44,409 bases of DNA from JAKZSU01 sp047517485 (GTDB lineage Bacteria > Pseudomonadota > Alphaproteobacteria > UBA7887). The notes beneath the pieces were generated by a model. The model had not been told where the DNA came from. It saw only the letters and a program-made list of their open reading frames with translations, and did no database searches. The DNA is taken from assembly GCA_047517485.1 (NCBI GenBank), contig JAKZSU010000231.1, positions 1-44,409 on the forward strand, in the 5' to 3' direction. Shown here in pieces: positions 1 to 7,180 of this stretch (positions are counted from its first letter, which is position 1; each line of letters starts with the position of its first letter). The translations under genes were made by a program, and so were the position numbers.

Positions 1-23
1 GGGCGGTTGTCGGCAGTCCACAT
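1..23 (-). CDS. Transposase N-terminus, truncated by window edge
   Basis: Only the first codons are present, reading M-W-T-A-D-N-R on the minus strand. The MWTxxNR opening is typical of a large group of IS5-family transposases that continue into an RYPSDLTDxEW-type segment. A GAGGTG ribosome-binding site lies 5 bases before the ATG. The rest lies beyond base 1, so neither the DDE residues nor integrity can be judged. Confidence 0.45.
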
Positions 24-138
24 GGGGCACCTCAAGAGCAAATTCACCACCCCAGAGAATCACAGCTGATTCAGCTCTTCAAGAGGGGCCGCCGGATAAC
101 CGATTCATCCGACTCATAAAGTCCCCGGACGGACACTA
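1..138 (-). mobile_element. Partial insertion sequence end, IS5-like
   Basis: Read on the minus strand, this stretch begins with TTAGTGTCCGTCCGG near 138, runs through about 115 bases of leader, and reaches a GAGGTG ribosome site and ATG at 23. It looks like the left end of an insertion sequence whose transposase leaves the window. The 9-mer TAGTGTCCG at its edge also occurs at 44277. The element abuts the remnant of a palindromic repeat (139-196), so it probably inserted into that repeat. IS5 membership is inferred from the few transposase residues only. Confidence 0.5.
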
Positions 139-196
139 AGCCGCGCAACGACGCCAGGGGCCGCGGGAGAGCGGCCTTCGGTGGGCCAAATTGGCA
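139..196 (+). repeat. Palindromic element remnant (copy C)
   Basis: This segment closely matches 18294-18352 of the complete element at 18201-18465. It keeps the GGCCGC/GCGGCC hairpin (159-164 with 171-176), the CTTCGGTGGGCC block and the left inner arm GGGCCAAATTGGCAT. The outer arm and the right half are missing. The left side is replaced by an insertion-sequence end and the right side diverges after GGCAT. It is therefore a truncated copy that can no longer form the long stems. Confidence 0.7.
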
Positions 197-327
197 TCAA
201 TTATATCCGGAAAGACTCTAAGCACGGCTTCGGCGGACTCAGCGGACTCAATCGCACGTGCGCGAGCCCTCCCGTATCATTCATAGTCATCGACCGGCGC
301 TCTAAAGGCCACCCTAGAGGGAACAGC

Positions 328-2313
328 TTGGACAAGCGGAAGAATACGGATCTCGCTAACGAAGCTGGTGATGGCGCGTCTCACCACACACTGGCCGCCG
401 CAATCGACGGTGTCGCGGATCGGGTGGTGATGTTCGATCATGAGGACAGGTTATTGCTTGCCAACAAGTCTTGGTGGGATGAACAGGTCAGCTTCGGACT
501 GGCGCCAAAAATCGGCGATCGCTACCATGACTATGTACGCAACTTGGCTGCATCCGGATGCATTCCGCAAGCCGTTGGGAAGGAAGAGGAATGGGTGAGA
601 CTCCGTCTGGAGCGGCGCCACAAACCCGGCGAGGCAACAGAGGTTGCACTGTCCAACGGCGAGGTGGCGCTGATACGTGACCATAGATTGGCGGATGGCG
701 GTACATTGACGATTACGACCATAATTACTGAACGCGCACGTGCTGAGACCGCCTTGAAGGAGAGCGAAGCGAGGTTCAGACAAATCGCCGAAGCCGGATC
801 GGACTGGTATTGGGATACCGATGCCGAGAACAGTTTCACCGCGTTTTTCGGGGGCGAACCGGATAGCGCCGCTTATCGTCCGGCTTCCATGATCGGTAGC
901 ACACGAGTCAACGAAATCAGTGCGAAAGACCGTCAAGAACGCCCCGACACGTGGCGCGATCATATTGCGACGATCGAAGCCCATCAACCGTTCCGAGATT
1001 TCGTCTTCGCCGCTGATTTCGATGACGGCAATCGGTTCTGGCTGCGAACCAGCGGCGTGCCGAACTTTGACGAGAGTGGCGGGTTCCTGGGTTATCGCGG
1101 TGTGACGTCCGATATTACTGAAGAGGTCGAGGCCAACGAACGAGCACATTCAACTCACCAACAATTGGTTACTGCGATTGATAGTATGTCGGACAGCGTT
1201 GCGATGTGGGACAGCGCCGATCATCTGATACTCGCGAATGATGCATGGTTTGAGGCAATGAGAAAAGTGGGAGTCTCGGCTTCGATCGGGATGCATTTCT
1301 CGGAAGTCATGAAAAGAATGGTTGCCGCCCGCGTGTATCCGGAGGAACTGGGTCAAGAGAGGAAATGGCTCGAAGAACGGAACGAGCGGCGCCGTCGTCC
1401 GGGCCCCGCCTACGAGTTGATGACAACTATTGGCAAGACATTTATGATCCGTCACCATACGCTTCCTGATGGCGGCCTCATCACTTTTGCCACGGACATT
1501 TCCGAACGCAAGCATGCTGAATCCGCCTTGCGGCAAAGCGAGGAGCAACTCCACCAGGCGCAAAAGATGGAGGCAGTGGGACAACTCACGGGCGGAGTCG
1601 CGCACGATTTCAATAATCTCCTCACCGTCATTCTTGGCAATCTCCAAATGTTGACGGATCGGATCGCCGGCGACGATGTTGCGCTAAGCTATGCCGACAA
1701 CGCGTTATCGAGCGTTCAAAGGGGAAAGACTTTGACCAACAGCCTTCTCGCGTTCTCCCGGAAACAAACCTTGGACCCCAAGATCATCGACGCCAACGAG
1801 CAGGTGCGCAGCATGACCGATCTCTTGCGTCGCACTTTGGAAGAGTCCATCGAGGTCAAAATGGTCGGTAACGATGACCTGTGGCGTTGCGAAGTGGATC
1901 CGGCTCAGTTGGAGAACGCCCTTCTGAACTTGGCGATCAACGCGCGCGATGCGATGTCGGGCAGTGGAAAACTCACGATAGCGACCGCAAACGTCATCCT
2001 CGACGATGCCTATGCCGCGGCGCAGGCAGAGGTGGTGCCGGGGCAGTATGTCTTAATAGAGGTGACTGATTCCGGCACCGGCATTCCGCATCATGAGATC
2101 GATAAGGTATTTGATCCGTTCTTCACCACTAAAGGGCCGGGCAAAGGTTCCGGGCTGGGGCTCAGCATGGTGTACGGTTTCGTCAAGCAGTCGCGGGGCC
2201 ACGTGACGATCGACAGCGAGCAAGGCCAAGGCACGACGGTGAGAATCTATATGCCGCGTTCCGAGGCCACTGCCGAGGAATTGCACACGCTGAACCGACA
2301 CAAATCTCCGTAG
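328..2313 (+). CDS. PAS-domain sensor histidine kinase (kinase part of a frameshifted hybrid kinase)
   Basis: Sensor histidine kinase that would autophosphorylate on His and pass phosphate to an Asp of a receiver. Numbered from TTG 328: PAS-like domain at about 17-126, PAS/PAC domain 141-270, a second copy of the first PAS type 276-395, HisKA 406-476 with H-box AHDFNN (His426), and HATPase 516-646 with N-box NLAINARDAM, DSGTGIP, DPFFTTK and GSGLGLSM. There are no membrane segments, so it is probably cytosolic. TTG 328 is preferred because AGAGG lies just upstream; the earlier in-frame GTG at 181 lies inside a repeat remnant. The frame is lost near 2278, just before the expected receiver domain, whose reading continues one base back. 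Stimulus unknown. Confidence 0.85.
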   Translation: MDKRKNTDLANEAGDGASHHTLAAAIDGVADRVVMFDHEDRLLLANKSWWDEQVSFGLAPKIGDRYHDYVRNLAASGCIPQAVGKEEEWVRLRLERRHKPGEATEVALSNGEVALIRDHRLADGGTLTITTIITERARAETALKESEARFRQIAEAGSDWYWDTDAENSFTAFFGGEPDSAAYRPASMIGSTRVNEISAKDRQERPDTWRDHIATIEAHQPFRDFVFAADFDDGNRFWLRTSGVPNFDESGGFLGYRGVTSDITEEVEANERAHSTHQQLVTAIDSMSDSVAMWDSADHLILANDAWFEAMRKVGVSASIGMHFSEVMKRMVAARVYPEELGQERKWLEERNERRRRPGPAYELMTTIGKTFMIRHHTLPDGGLITFATDISERKHAESALRQSEEQLHQAQKMEAVGQLTGGVAHDFNNLLTVILGNLQMLTDRIAGDDVALSYADNALSSVQRGKTLTNSLLAFSRKQTLDPKIIDANEQVRSMTDLLRRTLEESIEVKMVGNDDLWRCEVDPAQLENALLNLAINARDAMSGSGKLTIATANVILDDAYAAAQAEVVPGQYVLIEVTDSGTGIPHHEIDKVFDPFFTTKGPGKGSGLGLSMVYGFVKQSRGHVTIDSEQGQGTTVRIYMPRSEATAEELHTLNRHKSP

Positions 2314-2354
2314 CACAGGGCGAAACCATTCTGGTCGTCGAGGATGATCCCGAA

Positions 2355-2705
2355 GTGTGTAAGCTGGTAGTCGCGCTGCTTCGCAATCTCGGCTATGAAA
2401 CCCTCGAGGCGCCTGATGCCGAAAGCGCTTTGAAGGTATTGGAGACGCCATCTCGGATTAGTATGTTGTTCACCGATGTGATTCTCCCGAATAACATGAA
2501 CGGCCTGGAATTGGCGGTCGAAGTCCGGCGACGTCGACCAGAAATTGGGATCCTGTACACATCAGGTTACACTGCGGAAGCCGTCATTCATCAAGGCGAG
2601 CTTGATGAAGGCTTAGACCTTCTCAAAAAGCCCTATGCGAGGGCTGACCTCGCTCGAAGGGTTCGTGCTGTTCTCGATAAAACGAAGGAACAATTATCGC
2701 CGTAG
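2355..2705 (+). CDS. Receiver domain, detached by frameshift from the upstream kinase
   Basis: CheY-like receiver domain with the phospho-acceptor in LFTDVILP, the conserved Thr/Ser in YTSGY and the Lys in LLKKPY. The first available start, GTG 2355, lies after strand beta-1. The missing piece, reading G-E-T-I-L-V-V-E-D-D, is present just upstream in the same frame but without any start codon. A free-standing protein from 2355 would lack the acidic pair needed for Mg2+ binding. This domain therefore most likely belongs to the kinase at 328-2313 as a hybrid sensor kinase, separated by a one-base deletion or a sequence error near 2275-2282. Confidence 0.8.
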   Translation: MCKLVVALLRNLGYETLEAPDAESALKVLETPSRISMLFTDVILPNNMNGLELAVEVRRRRPEIGILYTSGYTAEAVIHQGELDEGLDLLKKPYARADLARRVRAVLDKTKEQLSP

Positions 2706-2834
2706 AGCGCGAAGGTTTCTCATTACTCGGCCTCCGTGTAACGTCCACTTATAATGTGTTGGCCGGCGCCAACAACCGGCATCGCAAAGTACCAAATTGC
2801 GGTGTCATTTGAGGAGCTGACCATGTCTCTTCGT

Positions 2835-3034
2835 GGCTAAAAGTGTGAGTAATAGCAAGGCTATCGTGACGGTGAGTCTTGGCCTGTAAGCGGACATGAC
2901 GAATGTGCGGTTGCTGTTCAGCCAGCAATTCGCTTCCACGGGCGATCGATTTTGACGCTCCAATTCTCGAAGCGAACAGCGTGTTGCCCGAAGCTCGCAT
3001 CAAATGCGCGCGCGAGTCGCCATCCAAAGTTCGC
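2835..3034. repeat. Direct repeat copy R1
   Basis: About 200 bases starting GGCTAAAAGTGTGAGTAAT that reappear in the same orientation at 4282-4491, roughly 80-85% identical by eye with few gaps. No credible gene was recognised in it. It joins directly onto a fragment of an adenylate cyclase start at 3035. The wider stretch 2706-3533 has no intact gene. Confidence 0.8.
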
Positions 3035-3109
3035 CATCAACCGGCTGTAGCCGGCCACATCGGACGCCAGAATCGCAGCGAGCTTTCTCAGTCCTTTGTC
3101 AGCGGCCAT
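3035..3109 (-). pseudogene. Fragment of class III adenylate cyclase N-terminus
   Basis: The minus strand from ATG 3109 encodes MAADKGLRKLAAILASDVAG followed by YSRLM. This matches the first 25 residues of the cyclase at 14408 (MAADEGERKLAAILAADVAG). Similarity also continues upstream of the ATG (3110-3180 with 14409-14480), so the 5' leader was copied or inherited too. After residue 25 the frame runs into repeat R1 and stops at 2918. The rest of the cyclase is missing, making this a decayed paralogue or recombination scar. The chimeric 63-residue reading frame 2918-3109 is not credible as a working protein. Confidence 0.75.
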
Positions 3110-3533
3110 CGCGATGAATACCCCCCGATGTCCCGCAAGAGACTACGCCAATCGGCAGTGGTGGCAATGCCTGGGGGATATCACGTGATGAGTGGAAGTG
3201 ATGGCGCTGAAAATCGTCTTGCCAGCACCACCGCCCATGGCTGTTTATGGCTTACTCGTGGAAATGAGGGATGCCAATAAACTGCTGCCGGTTTAGCTCC
3301 GAAATCCGACATTCGAATTGCCCTTCGCTGCTTTGGCCGGTTTCATCCGGTATTGGGCGTCCGCCGGGCTGACCTACCTCTGGATCCGGCACCGGTATTT
3401 CAAATAAAGTTTTGCCTCAAGCTTGCGGGCGCTCCTCTTGTCGTTATCATCGACAACCGACGGATCGATCGTAGTGGTCGGATCTGACGCGAGAAGCGTC
3501 CGGGCGGAAAACCGGACACAGCGAGGAACAGTG

Positions 3534-4196
3534 ATGGCACCCAATCGCCCGACATGGAAAAAGAGCAGCGCATTCTTGGCAACCGGGTTTCTGATGGTGA
3601 TCGCGACCACGACTCAATCCATTGCCGTTCCCGCCGATGACAGAACGATGTTCCGGCGAATTCCGGTGCAGTATATAGCGGCGCTCGGCGATCCAGACGC
3701 GACCTCCGGCAATGGCGCGGAGTTTTGGGGGCTCTGGCGTAAGGATCCGGGTCCGCGGGGGGTGCTGTTGGCCAACTACGAGAAGTTAGTGGCCGCGGGG
3801 GGCATCGCGCCGGCACGATGGGAGTTAGACGGAAGCGACTGGTGGCTGGAAGAGAATGGCGCGATCATGGAGCCGCCAGCCTTTTCACTCCCTGACGGGA
3901 AATATGTCGTCACGGGCAATCGCGAGGTTGTGAGTGTACTGACCGTCCATCCCGCGGATGCCGATGGCGCTCAGCACTGGGAGCTTGAGGACGGCGCGAC
4001 GCTCTACGACGTGACGCATTTGCGGTGCCGATCCGCCCGCTACACACCGGCCATGGGCAATGGCTCTTGTTCGCCGGCCAATGCTCCGATATCTGCTTTT
4101 CCGGTCACGCCGGGAGCGCCGATGCCCCCCGTGGACGGCTGCAACAAGCAAGACTATACGGTTCTCATTGTAATCGGCATTGGCGTGGCGCGTTGA
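3534..4196 (+). CDS. Secreted protein of unknown function
   Basis: A 220-residue protein with a positively charged N-terminus (RPTWKK) and a hydrophobic segment at about 12-28, ending near an SIAVPAD site. This fits a signal peptide or membrane anchor. The mature part carries GDPDATSGNGAEFWGLWRKD, a WWLEE segment, MEPPAF, DGATLYDVTHL and several cysteines. It resembles conserved hypothetical proteins I recall from Bradyrhizobium-type bacteria; I know of no function. ATG 3534 has AGGAA upstream; GTG 3531 is the alternative. The gene stands alone and is flanked by direct repeats R1 and R2, so it may be a mobile or duplicated unit. Confidence 0.65.
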   Translation: MAPNRPTWKKSSAFLATGFLMVIATTTQSIAVPADDRTMFRRIPVQYIAALGDPDATSGNGAEFWGLWRKDPGPRGVLLANYEKLVAAGGIAPARWELDGSDWWLEENGAIMEPPAFSLPDGKYVVTGNREVVSVLTVHPADADGAQHWELEDGATLYDVTHLRCRSARYTPAMGNGSCSPANAPISAFPVTPGAPMPPVDGCNKQDYTVLIVIGIGVAR

Positions 4197-4281
4197 GTGC
4201 CGCTGAAATGTGCGACATGCCAACCGCCCGAAAAAGCATAGCCTGAGCCACTAATTCTCGCCGCGCCGAATTACCGGTTAT

Positions 4282-4491
4282 GGCTCAAAAGTGTGAGTAA
4301 TGGCAAGGTTACCCTGACGGTGAGTCCTGGGCTGTAGGCGGACATGACGAATGCGCGGTCGCTGTTCGACCGGCAAATCGGTTCCACGGGCGATCGAATT
4401 TGACGCTCCGATGCTCGAAGCGAATAGTGTGTTGCCCGACTCCCGCATCTAATGCGCGAGAGCGTGGCGACCCGAAATTCGGCAAAAGTCA
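4282..4491. repeat. Direct repeat copy R2
   Basis: Second copy of the repeat at 2835-3034, same orientation, about 1.45 kb away. It starts GGCTCAAAAGTGTGAGTAAT and remains alignable up to the stop codon of tlyA. Unlike R1 it is not followed by a cyclase fragment. It fills the gap between the secreted protein gene (ends 4196) and tlyA (ends 4489); nothing else was recognised there. Confidence 0.8.
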
Positions 4492-5232
4492 CGCATTATC
4501 TCGCAAGGCCCCGATCAAATATTCGACATTGCCTTCCGGCCCGGTGATCGGACTCTCAGTGACACCGAGCACGTGCCAGCCGGGCCGCGCATCCAGCCAC
4601 GCCGCGACCTTGTCGCAGGCGTCATGGCGCGCCGCCGGATCGCGGACCACCCCACCCTTGCCGACCAGCGTCTTGCCGACTTCGAACTGCGGCTTTATCA
4701 GCGCCACCAGCCGGGCCGCCGGCTCGGATAAGGATAGGGCCGCCGGCAGGACCGTTGCCAAGCCGATGAAGCTGGCGTCGCAGACCAAGAGCGCCGGCGG
4801 CACCGGCACCTGCTCGGTGGTGAGGTGGCGGGCGTTGGTGCGCTCCAACACCGTCACCCGGGCGTCGTTGCGCAGTTTCCAATCGAGCTGGCCGTGACCG
4901 ACATCGACCGCGAAAACGCGGGCGGCGCCGCGGGACAGCAGGACGTCGGTGAAGCCGCCGGTCGAGGCGCCGATGTCGAGGCACACCAGACCCGCCGGAT
5001 CGATTTCGAAATGATCGAGGCCATGCGCGAGTTTTACGCCGCCGCGCGAGACCCAGGGATGCGGGCGCCCGCGCACCTCGATCTCTGCCGCCGGATCGAC
5101 TTGGGTTCCCGGCTTGTCGAGCCGGCGGGTGCCGGAAAACACCAGCCCCGCGAGAATCACCGCCTGGGCCTTGGTGCGGGTCTCGGCAAGGCCGCGCTCG
5201 ACGAGCAAAATGTCGAGGCGGATTTTTTTCAT
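4489..5232 (-). CDS. tlyA: TlyA family rRNA (cytidine-2'-O)-methyltransferase
   Basis: A 247-residue TlyA family protein, which in studied members 2'-O-methylates cytidines of 16S and 23S rRNA. An S4 RNA-binding domain occupies about 1-62 (RLDILLVERGL, TKAQAVILAG). An FtsJ-like Rossmann domain follows, with the SAM motif DIGASTGGFTDVLL near 85-98, then DVGHGQLDWKL and PQFEVG. The length is normal. Its ATG overlaps the ispA stop (TAATG), so it is the last gene of the xseB-ispA-tlyA operon. In many alphaproteobacteria dxs sits between ispA and tlyA; it is absent here. Confidence 0.92.
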   Translation of the reverse strand: MKKIRLDILLVERGLAETRTKAQAVILAGLVFSGTRRLDKPGTQVDPAAEIEVRGRPHPWVSRGGVKLAHGLDHFEIDPAGLVCLDIGASTGGFTDVLLSRGAARVFAVDVGHGQLDWKLRNDARVTVLERTNARHLTTEQVPVPPALLVCDASFIGLATVLPAALSLSEPAARLVALIKPQFEVGKTLVGKGGVVRDPAARHDACDKVAAWLDARPGWHVLGVTESPITGPEGNVEYLIGALRDNA

Positions 5233-6119
5233 TAATTACGGCGGGCGACGACGAATTTGGCGACTTGCCGCAACAAATCCGCGCGCGCGTCGAAGATCGC
5301 GAGATGCTCGGTCGCCGAGGCGACGAGCTCCCGTGCCCGCGCTCGCGCGCCGTCGATGCCAAGCAGGGATACAAATGTCGCCTTGCCGGCCGCGGCATCC
5401 TTGCCGACCCCCTTGCCGACTTCCGCTTGGTCGCCCTCGACGTCGAGCAGATCGTCGGCGATCTGGAACGCCAGGCCGAGATCGCGGGCGTAGGCCGCGA
5501 GCGCGGCGCGCTGGTTGGTATCGGCTTGGCCGAGGATCGCGCCGGCATCGACGCTCACCGCGATCAGCGCGCCGGTCTTCATCGCCTGAAGTTGGGAAAT
5601 TTGCGTTAGGTCGAAATTTTGTCCCTCGGCCGCGAGATCGATCATCTGGCCGCCGACCATGCCTTCGGTGCCCGCCGCGCGGGCGAGCGCCAGAACCAGC
5701 GCGGCGCGCACCTCGGCACTCGGGTGAGTGGCGGCATCGGCGAGCAATTCGAAGGCCATGGTGAGCAGCCCGTCGCCGGCGAGGATCGCGGTGGCTTCGT
5801 CGAACTCGATATGCGCGGTGGCACGGCCGCGACGCAGATCATCGTCGTCCATCGCCGGCAGATCATCGTGGACCAGCGAATAGCAATGAATGAGCTCGAC
5901 CGCCGCCGCGGCGCGCATGGGTCCCGTGCCCTCGGCGCCGAATAGCCCGGCGCTCTGGAGCACGAGAAACGGGCGCAGTCGTTTGCCGCCGCCGAGCGCG
6001 GCATAGCGCATGGCCGCGATCAAACGGGCGTGGGAAACGACGCGCGCGGGGATCAGCTCGGAAATTTGGCGCTCGACACGGGTCGCGGTCTCGGCGAGCG
6101 CGGCCTCGAGCGGCGTCAA
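5232..6119 (-). CDS. ispA: Polyprenyl diphosphate synthase (farnesyl/geranyl type)
   Basis: A 295-residue short-chain isoprenyl diphosphate synthase that would condense IPP with DMAPP/GPP to give farnesyl diphosphate for quinones and undecaprenyl lipids. It has GGKRLRP near 44-50, the first aspartate-rich motif DDLPAMDDDD (85-94) and the second motif QIADDLLD. The start is TTG at 6119, overlapping the xseB stop as TTGA, which indicates translational coupling. The spacing of the first aspartate motif is the bacterial type. Chain length (C15 or C20) cannot be fixed by eye. Confidence 0.93.
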   Translation of the reverse strand: MTPLEAALAETATRVERQISELIPARVVSHARLIAAMRYAALGGGKRLRPFLVLQSAGLFGAEGTGPMRAAAAVELIHCYSLVHDDLPAMDDDDLRRGRATAHIEFDEATAILAGDGLLTMAFELLADAATHPSAEVRAALVLALARAAGTEGMVGGQMIDLAAEGQNFDLTQISQLQAMKTGALIAVSVDAGAILGQADTNQRAALAAYARDLGLAFQIADDLLDVEGDQAEVGKGVGKDAAAGKATFVSLLGIDGARARARELVASATEHLAIFDARADLLRQVAKFVVARRN

Positions 6120-6409
6120 CGCCCGGCGCCGCCTTCGAGATCGATCGGCGTCGCGCTGACAGTGCCGTCATCGGCGACGTTGATCCGGCTCACCCGTTGT
6201 TCGGCTTGGCGAAGTTTCTGATCACAATGGCGTTTGAGCGCGGCGCCGCGAGCGTAGGCCTGAATTGCGCCGTCGAGATCGATCTCGCCGCTTTCCAACT
6301 TGCGGACGATCTCTTCGAGCTCCTCGAGCGCCGCTTCGAAACTCTTGGCCGCGATATCGTCGAATTTTTCCTCGGCCTCGCTCGCGCCGGAGTCCGTTTT
6401 TTTGGCCAT
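6116..6409 (-). CDS. xseB: Exodeoxyribonuclease VII small subunit
   Basis: A 97-residue small subunit of exonuclease VII, which degrades single-stranded DNA together with XseA. The family core is SFEAALEELEEIVRKLESGE, followed by a helix with LDGAIQAYARGAALKRHCDQ. The N-terminus is short, charged and probably disordered. ATG 6409 was chosen because the upstream in-frame sequence runs antisense through the divergent gene at 6605. First gene of the xseB-ispA-tlyA operon; xseA is not in this window. Confidence 0.93.
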   Translation of the reverse strand: MAKKTDSGASEAEEKFDDIAAKSFEAALEELEEIVRKLESGEIDLDGAIQAYARGAALKRHCDQKLRQAEQRVSRINVADDGTVSATPIDLEGGAGR

Positions 6410-6604
6410 GTCGGATTTTCCCTCATAAGCGCCCAGGCGTATGAAACCAGCGCCTGGGCGCAGTGTATTCGCCCGCCGAAGCGGCGGCAAGACATCGGCA
6501 GACCCGCGCACAGCCCTATATTCATCGGCACGGCTTGGCAGGCGCCCCTTCGAATTCGCGATGCCGGCCGCGATTGGTCGAATTGGCGTAGCAAACAGCG
6601 AAAA

Positions 6605-7180
6605 ATGGTCGGCGAACCCGATATTCAGAACCGCGAACCGCGCTTGGCCGACTATGCCGAGCGGCTTGGCGCGGCGGAGCGCGACGCCGTGGCGCTGCAT
6701 CTGCACATGGGAAGCCTGCGCGCCGAGCACCGCCAGCCGTTTCATAACCGCCTGTGCCACGAGACACTCCGGCCGATCGTCGAGCAGCACAAGGGCACGC
6801 TGTATCAGACGATTTCGGGCGACATGGGCGCGGCGCTGTTCGTGCGTGATTATTTGCAAAGCCGGGGCTACCGGGTTGCTCTCGACGGCACCAACCATCT
6901 GACGTTGCCGTTGATCGGGCGCGAGCGCCTGGGCTTCGATTTCATCAAATTGCGCTGGGGCCCCGACTATGAGACCGCGATCGTCGAAGCCCAGCGCACC
7001 GTGTTGGCGGCGGCTATCGAGCGGATCGGCCAGGCGCGGATCATTCTCACCGGTTGTCACTCCGCGCGCGCGGTCAGTGCCGGACAGGGGTTGGGGATCG
7101 GCATGTTCCAGGGCGCCTACATCGAGACCATGCTGCGCTTCGAGGCGACCGCGCGGCCCAAGGAAAAGGCCGAGGCCTGA
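6605..7180 (+). CDS. EAL-like domain protein, probably catalytically degenerate
   Basis: A 191-residue protein. Its second half resembles the C-terminal half of an EAL (cyclic-di-GMP phosphodiesterase) domain: GYRVALDG, then DFIKLRWG in the place of the D-x-IK-x-D strand, then GIGMFQGAYIE like the closing GxGxFQGY. The EAL signature itself and most metal ligands are not visible, so hydrolysis is unlikely. A sensory or scaffold role is possible but inferred. The ATG is preceded by AGCGAAAAA rather than a strong ribosome site. Its stop overlaps the next start (TGATG), so it is coupled to the pentapeptide-repeat gene. Confidence 0.55.
   Translation: MVGEPDIQNREPRLADYAERLGAAERDAVALHLHMGSLRAEHRQPFHNRLCHETLRPIVEQHKGTLYQTISGDMGAALFVRDYLQSRGYRVALDGTNHLTLPLIGRERLGFDFIKLRWGPDYETAIVEAQRTVLAAAIERIGQARIILTGCHSARAVSAGQGLGIGMFQGAYIETMLRFEATARPKEKAEA

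Noticed and set aside
2749..3027. 92-codon minus-strand frame over repeat R1
   Set aside because: Runs through a repeat whose second copy does not preserve the same frame, and no motif or ribosome site supports it.
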